NCBI GenBank assembly: GCA_947479455.1
Contig: CANJZE010000001.1
Location: 203,331-267,330 of the forward strand
Reading direction: 5' to 3'
DNA: 64,000 nt
Source: Bacteroidota bacterium
Lineage (GTDB): Bacteria; Bacteroidota; Bacteroidia; Chitinophagales; LD1
The position numbers and the translations under genes were made by a program. Positions within the stretch are counted from its first letter, which is position 1. Each line of letters starts with the position of its first letter. Below, in pieces: positions 1 to 7,904 of this stretch. The notes under the pieces were generated by a model. The model was not told the DNA's origin and made no database searches. It saw nothing but the letters and a program-made list of their open reading frames with translations.

Positions 1-2
1 TA

Positions 3-743
3 GGTGGTAATTTTTTGGGCAGCGATGAACTACCTCCGGAAATAGAAAATAAATTTCTGAAGCAGATTATGAGTTTTCATAAGAAACACGATACAGCAAA
101 ACGCACCACACTATATCAGAAGATTGGTTCGCCAGAATATAATCACGTAAACGATATAAGTGATAAACAATTGGATCGTGAACTTTCAAAGATTTGGAAT
201 ATTATGAATAAGCATGGAGTTGGCTTGAGTGTGCTCTATGATGTATCAAAACGTGAAATTTTCCGTTTCATAACCGAGGAACTTTTTAAACTGGAAGTAG
301 ATGACGTAACAATGAAAGGTTGGACAAATCAATACATCTACGAAGAGTTTCACCCCACCGAAGATTACGATTTAAAGGTTGCTGTTCAACAATGCGTGCA
401 TATGATATTCACGAAGGGGATGCCATTTTTTGGAGAGCAGTTTAGCGAAGAATTGAAAGACAGTATTGGTCTTTCTATTGAGCCGGAAGAGTTGTTGGAA
501 AAAATCGAAAAATTTCAGTCTGAGTTTTCGCAACTGGATTTACATCAAATAAAAATGATAGTGAACAGCAAAAATGAAGAAGCAAAAATTGCGCATGTGA
601 CTTGCGAAGCCAACTATAGAACACAAAAAGAAAAGGGACAACGTTTTAAAAAGGAACTAGCCGTGATAGAATTTGAATTGGAGAAAGCAGATGATGTCCT
701 CACCTTCTGGAACATCAAACAGATCATAACCGATTTGTTTTAG
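3..743 (+). CDS. Unrecognised protein, 5' end outside the window
   Basis: The reading frame is open through the left edge, so the true start lies upstream and only the last 246 or so codons are present. The visible part is soluble and charged, has no signal peptide or membrane segment, and is predicted mostly helical, with a lysine- and glutamate-rich C-terminal third. I do not recognise a family. It converges on the leftward redoxin gene, with two dispersed repeat copies in the gap. Coding is supported by the long undisturbed frame with ordinary codon use; the function is unknown. Confidence 0.7.
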   Translation, partial: GGNFLGSDELPPEIENKFLKQIMSFHKKHDTAKRTTLYQKIGSPEYNHVNDISDKQLDRELSKIWNIMNKHGVGLSVLYDVSKREIFRFITEELFKLEVDDVTMKGWTNQYIYEEFHPTEDYDLKVAVQQCVHMIFTKGMPFFGEQFSEELKDSIGLSIEPEELLEKIEKFQSEFSQLDLHQIKMIVNSKNEEAKIAHVTCEANYRTQKEKGQRFKKELAVIEFELEKADDVLTFWNIKQIITDLF

Positions 744-771
744 CAGTTAAGTTATGTCCCGCTGAGTTTGT

Positions 772-797
772 CCCCGCCTAAATGGCAAAGTCGGGCA
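772..797. repeat. Dispersed repeat, GC-rich CCCGAC type
   Basis: A 26-bp GC-rich stretch in the convergent gap. Its reverse complement closely matches the stretch at 63344-63368: both read TGCCCGACTTT, then a short A/T-rich spacer, then GGCGGGG. Two copies 63 kb apart in non-coding DNA indicate a dispersed repeat family. Confidence 0.5.
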
Positions 798-819
798 GGG
801 AAGCGTTTCGTGAATGAAT

Positions 820-842
820 CCTTCGACAAGATCAGGATGACA
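820..842. repeat. Dispersed repeat, CTTCGACAAGCTCAGG type (single arm)
   Basis: Matches CTTCGACAAG-TCAGGATGACA, the right arm of inverted repeats seen at 12868-12929 and 44226-44286. Only one arm is recognisable here. It lies just beyond the stop codon of the redoxin gene, in a gap between convergent genes. Confidence 0.6.
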
Positions 843-852
843 AACTTTCGCT

Positions 853-1407
853 TTACTTCCACTTGATATTACAACCAATGCTTGGTCGCTGAAATGGAGA
901 AACCGGTTTTTCGGCCAAAATATTTTCGAGCGCGGCACGAATATCTTTTCCACTCAGCGTAATGTTATTTGATGGACGCGAATCATCTAATTGCCCTCTG
1001 TAAACCAAACGCAAGTCTTTATCGAAAATGTAAAAGTCGGGAGTGCAAGCGGCATCATAATCTTTAGCTATTTGTTGTGTTTCATCATACAAATACACGA
1101 AAGGATATTTCAATTCAAGTGCCAGTTGTTTCATTTTTTCAGGAGCGTCTTCGGGATGAGCAATCGCATCGTTTGAACTGATTGCAACAAACTTTATTCC
1201 TTTCTGCAAATAATCATTCGCCAACTTCACCAACTCTGGATTGATATGTTTTACATAAGGACAATGATTGCAAATGAACATCACTACAGTAGCGTTTGTT
1301 CCTTTTAAATCGTTCAATGAAAAAATTTTCCCTGAAATTGTATCAGGCAAAATAAAATCGGGAGCCTGTGTTCCCAATGCCAGCATATTAGAAGGTGTAA
1401 GTGCCAT
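853..1407 (-). CDS. Redoxin (AhpC/TSA, thioredoxin-fold) family protein
   Basis: A 184-residue protein of the peroxiredoxin-like/AhpC-TSA group with a thioredoxin fold. The N-terminal GTQAPDFxLPD segment is typical, and the redox-active pair is CNHC at about residues 46-49, followed by Pro-Tyr as in the PRX_like subfamily. TPDFYIFD near residue 118 supplies the cis-proline loop. No signal peptide is evident, so it is probably cytoplasmic and reduces peroxides or disulfides. It is the last gene of a leftward series that also contains thioredoxin and glutathione peroxidase. The exact substrate cannot be read from sequence. Confidence 0.85.
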   Translation of the reverse strand: MALTPSNMLALGTQAPDFILPDTISGKIFSLNDLKGTNATVVMFICNHCPYVKHINPELVKLANDYLQKGIKFVAISSNDAIAHPEDAPEKMKQLALELKYPFVYLYDETQQIAKDYDAACTPDFYIFDKDLRLVYRGQLDDSRPSNNITLSGKDIRAALENILAEKPVSPFQRPSIGCNIKWK

Positions 1408-1426
1408 TTTTGAATTGTTTGTGAAT

Positions 1427-2251
1427 TTACGATTCTAAAAAACTGATGATTTCTTTCAAAAATTCCTGTGGTTTTTCGGCATGAACCCAATGCCCTGCTC
1501 CTTTTATTTCTACCAATTTATTGTTCGGAAACAATTTTTCAATAGAGTCAAAATTTTCTGCGTTGATATAAGAAGACTTTTCGCCTTTTATAAAAAGCGT
1601 TTCGCCTGCAAATTGTTTTGAAGAAGTAAGTACCGCAGAAATTTTAGAATAGTTCTTGCTTAACGAATCGAGATTAAAACGCCAATGAAAACCACTTTGA
1701 CTGTTTTCAGGGCGCGTTAAACTCTTTAGCAAAAACTGAACAGTAGTTTCGTCATTATCCAATTTATCGCGAAGCACTTTTTCTACTTCTTCGCGCGAAT
1801 TTGTGTTTCTCACATCAGCAGCAAAGAGCGCGTTAAACACATCGCTGTGGCGGTCTTCATATTGAACAGGAGCAACATCAACCACAATCAATTTCGAAAC
1901 TTTATCTGAATGCTCCAAGGCAAACTTCATTGCGGCTTTTCCGCCCATGGAATGCCCAATGATGTGCGCTTTTTCAATTTTCTGTTGCTCAAAAAATTCT
2001 AACAAATCGCTCGAAAGCAAATCGTAATTGAACTCATCTGTATGCGGTGAGCGACCGTGGTTTCTCTGGTCGAGAATGTAAGTTGCGAGTTGTGAGTTAC
2101 GAGTTTGTTTCATCCCGCCTGTTTCAGCGGGAGCGGGTTGAACAGCCGCAAGACGTTTTGCAATTGTTTGCCAATTGTCTAATGAACCTAATAAGCCATG
2201 AAGAATTAGGAGAGGAAATCCTTCACCAAATTTTTTGTAGTTGAGTTGCAT
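1427..2251 (-). CDS. Alpha/beta-fold hydrolase (YbfF-like esterase) with in-frame repeat insertion
   Basis: A 274-residue serine hydrolase. HGLLGS near residue 18 forms the oxyanion region, LDQRNHGRS near 60-68 is the conserved strand-turn, Ser101 in GHSMGG is the nucleophile and His254 in GAGHW is the catalytic histidine. This matches the YbfF/esterase group of small cytoplasmic acyl-ester hydrolases. Residues about 36-57, just before the LDQRNHGRS strand, are extra compared with the usual fold; their DNA (about 2081-2143) looks like this genome's intergenic repeats. The site may be a tolerated surface loop. Substrate unknown. Confidence 0.85.
   Translation of the reverse strand: MQLNYKKFGEGFPLLILHGLLGSLDNWQTIAKRLAAVQPAPAETGGMKQTRNSQLATYILDQRNHGRSPHTDEFNYDLLSSDLLEFFEQQKIEKAHIIGHSMGGKAAMKFALEHSDKVSKLIVVDVAPVQYEDRHSDVFNALFAADVRNTNSREEVEKVLRDKLDNDETTVQFLLKSLTRPENSQSGFHWRFNLDSLSKNYSKISAVLTSSKQFAGETLFIKGEKSSYINAENFDSIEKLFPNNKLVEIKGAGHWVHAEKPQEFLKEIISFLES
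2081..2143. repeat. Intergenic-type repeat inserted within a coding sequence
   Basis: Contains iterated words (AGTTGCGAGT, TGTGAGTTAC, GAGTTTG) followed by a hairpin with CCCGC and GCGGG arms around TGTTTCA. Such iterated-word plus hairpin DNA occurs elsewhere in the window only between genes, for example at 63145-63227. Here it is open in the hydrolase frame and adds roughly 21 residues. Confidence 0.5.
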
Positions 2252-2258
2252 TTGTCTT

Positions 2259-2287
2259 GAAGCCCCCTTCGGGGGGTTGGGGGCTGT
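2259..2287. repeat. C/G-rich hairpin between hydrolase and DUF58 genes
   Basis: AGCCCCC, a TTC loop, GGGGGG, then TTGGGGGCT form a strong potential stem in the short gap between the DUF58 stop codon and the hydrolase start. The same kind of element, with different stem length, occurs at 3279-3303 and 58687-58707. It may attenuate read-through between the two genes. Confidence 0.5.
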
Positions 2288-3204
2288 TAAAACATTTTTG
2301 TGCGCTTCGTTAAAAACGGCAGCAACACCTGGCGAAAATCTTTATTGATATCGGCTTCCACAAAATCAATTTTGTATTGCGCGCAACGAAGCTTCAAACT
2401 GATTTCGAATTTCTGCATTTGCTCTATGTAAAAGTTCTTCACCTCTTTAGCTACGAACTTTATTTTCTCTCCTGTTTCCATATCAATAAACTGATATGGT
2501 CGGTTTTCAAACTGAAAGTCCAGTTCCTTCTTCTTATCCACCACATGAAATAAAATCACTTCATGCTTATTGTATTTCAAGTGTTGCAGGGCAGAAAATA
2601 ATTCATCGCGCGTTTCCTTATCCATATGCGAAAACATGTCGCTGAAAATAATAATCATGCTTCGCTTGTGAACCGTTTCAGCAATTTGATTCAAACACTT
2701 AGCAGCATTTGTTTTTTTATTGAGTGGTTTTTCGTTAAGTAATTTTTCGAGCTGTGCAAAAAGTAATTGATGATGTTTAGTGCTGCTTTTAGCATCGGTA
2801 CTAAAAATAACTTCATCGGTAAATACAGTTAAGCCAGCAGCATCGCGTTGGCGTTTCAATAAATTTACCAAAGCCGCAGCCGAAACAATAGAAAAACGAA
2901 GCTTGTTTGTTTTCGCATCTACATCATTCGGAAAATACATAGATGAAGAAGCGTCAATTACAATTTGGCAACGCAAATTGGTTTCTTCTTCATAGCGTTT
3001 CACAAACATTTTTCCGGTGCGTGCTAAAACTTTCCAATCCATGTGCTTTGTTGATTCACCCGGATTGTAGAGACGATGTTCAGCAAACTCTACCGAGAAA
3101 CCGTGAAACGGTGACTTGTGCAATCCGATAATAAATCCTTCCACCACTTGCTTGGCAAGCAGTTCAAGATTTTCTATTTCGGGAAATTGATTTAGCTCAA
3201 GCAT
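2287..3204 (-). CDS. DUF58 family protein (MoxR-associated type)
   Basis: A 305-residue DUF58 protein. The hallmark segment with YNPGES-x3-MDWKVLARTG sits near residues 48-65, followed by a von Willebrand A-like fold with DASSSM near residue 90 (DxSxS metal site) and IIFSDM near 190. In Bacteroidota such proteins usually accompany MoxR ATPases and BatA/BatB membrane proteins in envelope maintenance, but none of these partners lies next to it here. It starts about 27 bp downstream of the thioredoxin terminator, so it probably has its own promoter. Confidence 0.85.
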   Translation of the reverse strand: MLELNQFPEIENLELLAKQVVEGFIIGLHKSPFHGFSVEFAEHRLYNPGESTKHMDWKVLARTGKMFVKRYEEETNLRCQIVIDASSSMYFPNDVDAKTNKLRFSIVSAAALVNLLKRQRDAAGLTVFTDEVIFSTDAKSSTKHHQLLFAQLEKLLNEKPLNKKTNAAKCLNQIAETVHKRSMIIIFSDMFSHMDKETRDELFSALQHLKYNKHEVILFHVVDKKKELDFQFENRPYQFIDMETGEKIKFVAKEVKNFYIEQMQKFEISLKLRCAQYKIDFVEADINKDFRQVLLPFLTKRTKMF

Positions 3205-3230
3205 TTTCTACTGAAATTTCGGGACAATCA

Positions 3231-3267
3231 AAAATAAAAAAGCGCAACAAAGATTTTTCGTTGCGCC
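3231..3267 (-). terminator. Rho-independent terminator of the thioredoxin gene
   Basis: On the minus strand the arms GCGCAAC and GTTGCGC (plus-strand 3260-3266 and 3242-3248) form a perfect 7-bp stem followed directly by a T-rich run (complement of 3231-3241). It lies about 45 bp past the thioredoxin stop codon, as expected for an intrinsic terminator. Confidence 0.8.
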
Positions 3268-3278
3268 TTGTATTTGCC

Positions 3279-3303
3279 TTCAAAGCCCCTTTAGGGGTTT
3301 GGC
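3279..3303. repeat. AAAGCCCCTTTAGGGGTTT hairpin
   Basis: A short hairpin with CCCC/GGGG arms between the thioredoxin stop codon and its terminator. It resembles the C/G-rich hairpins at 2259-2287 and 58687-58707 and belongs to the dispersed small-hairpin content of this genome. Confidence 0.4.
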
Positions 3304-3310
3304 GTTGTAT

Positions 3311-3631
3311 TTATGAAAGATGTTTATTCAACGTAGCTGCCAATTGCGCTTTAGGCACAGCCCCTACTACTTTATCTACCACTTGTCCGTTTTTTACAAA
3401 AAGAATTGTAGGAATATTTCTGATGCCGTATTTCATTGCGGTTTCAGGATTGTTGTCTACGTCCACTTTACCTACTACTGCTTTGCCTTCGTACTCTTTT
3501 GAAAGTTCTTCAATCATAGGACCTATTGCTTTGCAAGGTCCGCACCACTCTGCCCAAAAATCTACGAGTGCTACTTTATTGCTGTCTAATACGGTTTCTT
3601 TGAAATTGCTGTCGGTTAACTGAGTTGCCAT
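3311..3631 (-). CDS. trxA: Thioredoxin
   Basis: A 106-residue classical thioredoxin with the active site WCGPC (Cys30 and Cys33), the buried DFWAEW strand before it, and the cis-proline segment NIPTI near residue 75. It keeps cytoplasmic protein thiols reduced and donates electrons to reductases; the GPx encoded immediately upstream is a plausible client. The start at 3631 gives MATQLTDSNF, the usual thioredoxin N-terminus. An in-frame start 72 bp upstream would add a tail not found in the family. A strong terminator follows. Confidence 0.95.
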   Translation of the reverse strand: MATQLTDSNFKETVLDSNKVALVDFWAEWCGPCKAIGPMIEELSKEYEGKAVVGKVDVDNNPETAMKYGIRNIPTILFVKNGQVVDKVVGAVPKAQLAATLNKHLS

Positions 3632-3717
3632 AATTATTGATTTTAAATTTTGAAATTGTTTTTGATTTAATCGGGATTGCGAATGTAGTATGCCTTCAGG
3701 CAATTTGTGAACCAGTT

Positions 3718-4233
3718 TTAGTTTTTGTTTTCAACACCCTTTTCTTTCAGACATTTTTCTATCGTTTCGGTTATTTTGTCGTTATCAGGCAATTTCCAAG
3801 GGTTAAACCAGTCCACTACTCTGCCATTTCTGTCAACAATGTATTTCTGAAAATTCCATATCGGGTAATTGTTCCTTAGCAATTGCTTTGTTTCTGTCGC
3901 CAAGTATTGATAAAGCGGCTGCGCTTCGGCACCTTTCACTTTTCCTTTTTCAAAAATCTTGAATTGAACACCAAAATTTACTGAACAAAATTCTTGTATA
4001 GCTCCTCCTCCTTCTGGCATTTGCGCACCAAATTGATTTGAAGGGAAACCTAGGATTTCAAACCCTTGCTCGTGATATTTTTGATATAGCTTTTCCAAAG
4101 AATCTAATTGAGGAGTAAGCCCGCAGCGCGATGCAATATTCACCAGCAAAAGAACTTTCCCTTTATAATTGGATAGTTTGACGGACTTACCGTCTAAACC
4201 TTTCACTTCAAAATCATAAATGCTTTTAGCCAT
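3718..4233 (-). CDS. Glutathione peroxidase family protein (thiol peroxidase)
   Basis: A 171-residue GPx-fold protein. The peroxidatic residue is Cys37 in NIASRCG, encoded by TGC, so it is a cysteine and not a selenocysteine enzyme. GFPSNQFG carries the conserved Gln, and PIWNFQKY the Trp and Asn of the catalytic tetrad. Bacterial cysteine GPx enzymes of this type usually use thioredoxin rather than glutathione, which fits trxA lying directly downstream on the same strand. Probable role: removal of hydrogen and lipid peroxides in the cytoplasm. Confidence 0.92.
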   Translation of the reverse strand: MAKSIYDFEVKGLDGKSVKLSNYKGKVLLLVNIASRCGLTPQLDSLEKLYQKYHEQGFEILGFPSNQFGAQMPEGGGAIQEFCSVNFGVQFKIFEKGKVKGAEAQPLYQYLATETKQLLRNNYPIWNFQKYIVDRNGRVVDWFNPWKLPDNDKITETIEKCLKEKGVENKN

Positions 4234-4273
4234 AATTTGTTTTCCGTTTATTAGAGACGCAAGGCGGGAAAGT

Positions 4274-4804
4274 TTATTGCTTCAGTTTTGAAAAAAAATC
4301 CCAAACCACCACTCCTACACTCACCGCAATGTTAAGCGAATGCTTCATACCGTATTGAGGAATTTCAATTACTAAGTCCGAAAAATTCACAACTTCCTGG
4401 CTTACTCCTTCTACTTCATTGCCAAAAACCACTGCATACTTCACTCCTGCTTCAGCAACAAATTCGTTTAGCATAGTTGCGCGCTCTGCCTGTTCAATGG
4501 AAATAATTTTGTAACCATTTGCCTTCAATTCATAAACTGCATCAAGCGTTGAAGGAAAATGCTTCCAAGCCACCGTTTCAGTAGAGCCCAATGCGGTTTT
4601 ATGAATATCGCGATGTGGCGGTGTGCCAGTAATGCCGCACAAACAAATTGCTTCAATCAAAAATGCATCTGCGGTTCTAAAAACTGAACCTACATTCAAA
4701 TGACTGCGCACATTATCTAACACAATCATTACCGGAGTTTTCATTTGCCCCTTAAATTCCTCTTTCGATAATCGCTGCAATTCTTCATTCAATAATTTTC
4801 GCAT
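4274..4804 (-). CDS. SpoU/TrmH-family RNA 2'-O-methyltransferase
   Basis: A 176-residue SPOUT methyltransferase. Motif 1 is LDNVRSHLNVGSVFRTADAF near residues 29-48, motif 2 is FGNEVEGVS near 130, and motif 3, IEIPQYGMKHSLNIAVS, forms the SAM-binding knot near 147-163. The protein is close to the minimal size of the family and has no extra RNA-binding domain, so the target (tRNA or rRNA) cannot be assigned. It heads the leftward series and starts about 170 bp from the divergent mutS. Confidence 0.9.
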   Translation of the reverse strand: MRKLLNEELQRLSKEEFKGQMKTPVMIVLDNVRSHLNVGSVFRTADAFLIEAICLCGITGTPPHRDIHKTALGSTETVAWKHFPSTLDAVYELKANGYKIISIEQAERATMLNEFVAEAGVKYAVVFGNEVEGVSQEVVNFSDLVIEIPQYGMKHSLNIAVSVGVVVWDFFSKLKQ

Positions 4805-4902
4805 TACTCGTTCTGTTTAAAAATTTCGGTTCGCAAAGTAAGCACAGTTCTTATTTTCACACCAATAGTTTTTTGGAATACGAACGATACACTTGTATTT
4901 CA

Positions 4903-4940
4903 ACATAAACACATTAACACGTAAACACCTTAACACATTT
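4903..4940. repeat. Iterated ACAC/TTAACAC words upstream of mutS
   Basis: Several variants of a 10-16 bp word built from AACAC, ATTAACAC and GTAAACAC lie end to end in the divergent gap just before mutS. The composition is low-complexity and unlike the flanking coding DNA. No regulatory function can be claimed. Confidence 0.35.
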
Positions 4941-4977
4941 GTAAGTGGCAGTTCACCGAAGTATGATTAAAAGTGCC

Positions 4978-7581
4978 ATGAGCGAAACCGAAACTCCGCT
5001 CATGAAGCAATACAATGCTTTTAAGGCAAAGTATCCCGATGCTATTTTGCTTTTTCGTGTGGGCGATTTTTACGAAACATTTTCAGATGATGCGAAGAAG
5101 GCTTCTGCAACTCTTGGAATTACCTTGACGAAAAGAAGCAATGGCAAAGCCAGCGAAGTTGAGTTAGCCGGATTTCCGTATCACGCGCTGGATACGTACT
5201 TGCCTAAATTAGTTCGTGCAGGACACCGTGTAGCAGTTTGCGACCAAATTGAAGATCCGAAGTTTGCGAAAGGTATTGTAAAGCGTGGAGTAACTGAGAT
5301 GGTTACACCCGGTGTTGCGCTTAAAGACAATATTCTGAGCACGCGAAGCAATAATTTTCTTGCATCAATTTACTTTGAGAAAGATTATTACGGCATTTCT
5401 TTTCTTGATATTTCAACTGGAGAATTTTTTATTGGTGAAGGAAATTTTTCGTACATCGAGAAGATGATTCAAACACTTTCGCCAAGCGAAGTGTTGTATC
5501 CAAAATCGAAACAGAAAGATTTTTTACAGCAGTTTGGAAGTAAACTCTACGCTTACAAACTTGACGACTGGATTTATAGTTACGATAATGCGATTGATAT
5601 TTTATTGAAACTTTTCGAAACCAATTCATTGAAAGGTTTTGGAATTGAAGAGGAAAGATTCAGTGTAATTGCAGCAGGTGCTGCTATTCAATATCTACGC
5701 GATACAGAGCACAACAATCTCGCGCACATCAGCAAGGTGACCAAACTAACCGATGAAAAAAATGTTTGGCTCGACCGTTTCACCATTCGAAATCTGGAAT
5801 TGATTTATTCGCCACATCAGGGCGGAAAAACTTTATTGGATGTGTTGGACAATACCACTTCTCCTATGGGAGCGCGAATGCTCAAGCGTTGGACGGTGAT
5901 GCCGCTACTCGATATTCAGAAAATAAACGAGCGGTTAAATGCGGTTGAATATTTTGTAAATCATACTGTAGAGTCGGAAGAATTAAAAAAGTTGATTCGC
6001 ACTATAGGTGATTTGGAAAGATTGATTTCGAAAGTATCCTTGGAGCGAGCTAATCCGCGCGAAATGGTTCAACTGAAACGCGCGTTGAATTCCATTCCTT
6101 CGCTAAAACAAATTCTTTCTGCATCAAAAAATATTACGCTTCAAAAAGTAAGCGAACAATTAAATCCTTCGCAAACACTGGCAGATAAAATTGAAAAAGA
6201 AGTTTGGGAAGAAGCTGGACCGTTAATTTCGAAAGGGAATTTTATTCGGAGCGATGTAAATGTTAAATTGGATGATTTACGGGCAGTAAAAAATTCAGGG
6301 AAGGAATACATCACGGGCATTCAGCAAAAGGAAATTGTAAGGACAGGTATTAACTCACTTAAAGTAGGTTTCAACTCTGTATTTGGTTATTTTTTAGAAG
6401 TAACCAATTCGCATAAAAGCAAAGTCCCCAGTGATTGGATTCGCAAACAAACACTCACTGGTGCCGAACGATACATTACCGAAGAGTTGAAAGAATATGA
6501 GGCAAAAGTTCTTGGAGCAGAGGAAAAAATTCAAACACTTGAAGAGAAAATTTTTGCCGAGCTGATTCAGTTCTCAAAAGATTATGTGCAAACCATTCAA
6601 CAAAATGCTTCGCTCATTGCAGGCATTGATTGCTTTCTTTCATTGGCAGAAACAGCGGCTAAAAACAATTATGTAAAACCTGAGTTGAACGAGTCATTCG
6701 CTATCGAAATAAAAGAAGGAAGACATCCGGTTATTGAAATGCAAATGGATGCAAGTGAAAAATATATTGCCAACAATGTTTTTCTCGATAATGAAACTCA
6801 ACAGATTCTCATCATAACAGGTCCGAACATGAGTGGTAAATCTGCTTTGCTTCGTCAAACTGCTTTAATAGTTCTTCTTGCGCAAATAGGTAGTTACGTT
6901 CCTGCTGCTTCTGCAAAAATTGGTTTGGTAGATAAAATATTTACGCGCGTTGGTGCGAGTGATAACTTAAGTGCAGGTGAATCTACCTTCATGGTAGAGA
7001 TGAATGAAACAGCGAGTATCATGAACAATCTTTCCTCGCGCAGTTTGATTTTGCTCGATGAAATAGGAAGAGGAACTTCTACTTACGATGGTATTTCGAT
7101 TGCCTGGAGTTTGGCAGAATATTTACACAACAATCTTACTTCAAAACCAAGAACACTTTTCGCCACGCATTATCACGAGCTAAATGAACTGGCAGAAAAA
7201 TATAACCGCATCAAGAATTTTCATGTAGCCATAAAAGAAACAAGCAACAAAGTTATTTTCCTCCGCAAACTTGTGGAAGGCGGTACTGAGCACAGTTTCG
7301 GAATTCATGTAGCTAAAATGGCGGGAATGCCCAAAGCAATTATTGAACGTGCAAACGAAATGCTGCATGAATTAGAAAGCCAGCGCCAACAGCATGATGA
7401 TATAAAGAAGACCGTGAAGAAACTTCCTGCTCAAAATTTTCAACTCAGCATTTTCGACATGAGCGACCCTAAAATGAAACGTTTAGCAGAGGAAATTGAA
7501 AATATAGAGATAAATGCCATGACTCCCGTAGAAGCTATCATGAAATTGCATGAACTTAAAAAGCTCTTGGAGAAAGAATAA
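4978..7581 (+). CDS. mutS: DNA mismatch repair protein MutS
   Basis: MutS recognises mispairs and small loops and recruits MutL. The mismatch-reading Phe-x-Glu is in FRVGDFYETF near residue 26. The ATPase domain shows Walker A GPNMSGKS near 615, Walker B LLDEIGRG, and the signature STFMVEM. FATHYHEL and a C-terminal helical dimer region follow. From ATG 4978 the protein has 867 residues, normal for MutS1. I chose 4978 (MSETETPLMKQY) because TAAAA precedes it at suitable spacing and the family begins near here; ATG 4963 and GTG 4945 are in-frame alternatives. Confidence 0.96.
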   Translation: MSETETPLMKQYNAFKAKYPDAILLFRVGDFYETFSDDAKKASATLGITLTKRSNGKASEVELAGFPYHALDTYLPKLVRAGHRVAVCDQIEDPKFAKGIVKRGVTEMVTPGVALKDNILSTRSNNFLASIYFEKDYYGISFLDISTGEFFIGEGNFSYIEKMIQTLSPSEVLYPKSKQKDFLQQFGSKLYAYKLDDWIYSYDNAIDILLKLFETNSLKGFGIEEERFSVIAAGAAIQYLRDTEHNNLAHISKVTKLTDEKNVWLDRFTIRNLELIYSPHQGGKTLLDVLDNTTSPMGARMLKRWTVMPLLDIQKINERLNAVEYFVNHTVESEELKKLIRTIGDLERLISKVSLERANPREMVQLKRALNSIPSLKQILSASKNITLQKVSEQLNPSQTLADKIEKEVWEEAGPLISKGNFIRSDVNVKLDDLRAVKNSGKEYITGIQQKEIVRTGINSLKVGFNSVFGYFLEVTNSHKSKVPSDWIRKQTLTGAERYITEELKEYEAKVLGAEEKIQTLEEKIFAELIQFSKDYVQTIQQNASLIAGIDCFLSLAETAAKNNYVKPELNESFAIEIKEGRHPVIEMQMDASEKYIANNVFLDNETQQILIITGPNMSGKSALLRQTALIVLLAQIGSYVPAASAKIGLVDKIFTRVGASDNLSAGESTFMVEMNETASIMNNLSSRSLILLDEIGRGTSTYDGISIAWSLAEYLHNNLTSKPRTLFATHYHELNELAEKYNRIKNFHVAIKETSNKVIFLRKLVEGGTEHSFGIHVAKMAGMPKAIIERANEMLHELESQRQQHDDIKKTVKKLPAQNFQLSIFDMSDPKMKRLAEEIENIEINAMTPVEAIMKLHELKKLLEKE

Positions 7582-7642
7582 TTCACAAACGGTTTTGAGA
7601 ATTTAGTGCCGTTTCTATATTTGCAGTCCTCAAAAGAAAAAA

Positions 7643-7702
7643 CGTTCTTTTTTGACAGTATGCGGGACTTGCGGCTCAGAATGATAACCGCCACCTTGCA
7701 GA
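7643..7702 (+). pseudogene. Decayed tRNA-Gly copy with duplicated leader
   Basis: The leader CGTTCTTTTTTGACA-TATGCGGGA closely repeats the leader of the intact tRNA-Gly at 7755. It is followed by recognisable tRNA pieces: GCGGGA acceptor, GGCTCAG of the D arm and CCGCCACCTTGC of the anticodon arm. The sequence then diverges, the anticodon 3' stem does not pair, and no T arm or 3' acceptor is present. I read it as a partial tandem duplication that has degenerated. Confidence 0.6.
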
Positions 7703-7754
7703 CATCTTTTAAATATTTTTCTTCGAAAAAATATTTCGTTCTTTTTGACATTAT

Positions 7755-7827
7755 GCGGGAGTAGCTCAGTTGGTAGAGCGCCACCTTGCCAAGGTGGAGG
7801 TCGCGGGTTCGAGCCTCGTCTCCCGCT
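7755..7827 (+). tRNA. tRNA-Gly(GCC)
   Basis: A 73-nt cloverleaf: acceptor GCGGGAG/CTCCCGC, D arm GCTC-GAGC, anticodon stem CCACC/GGTGG with loop TTGCCAA (anticodon GCC), T arm GCGGG-TTCGAGC-CTCGT and T discriminator. CCA is not encoded. It reads GGC and GGU codons. Confidence 0.95.
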
Positions 7828-7838
7828 CTATAAAGAGC

Positions 7839-7892
7839 AGCAGTAGGCAGCAGCAGTCAGCAGTTTTACTGCATCAGTTGTTGCCTATTGTC
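7839..7892. repeat. Long imperfect hairpin of CAG-type words
   Basis: The left arm, built from AGTAGGCAGCAGCAGTCAGCAGT-type words, pairs with the right arm ACTGCATCAGTTGTTGCCTATT across a TTT loop, with several G-U pairs and one bulge. It fills the space between the tRNA-Gly and the first tRNA-Leu-like unit. Confidence 0.6.
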
Positions 7893-7904
7893 TTTTTAGA
7901 AGTT

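Noticed and set aside
3718..4233. A selenocysteine-containing glutathione peroxidase
   Set aside because: The catalytic codon is TGC (Cys) and no in-frame TGA is present.
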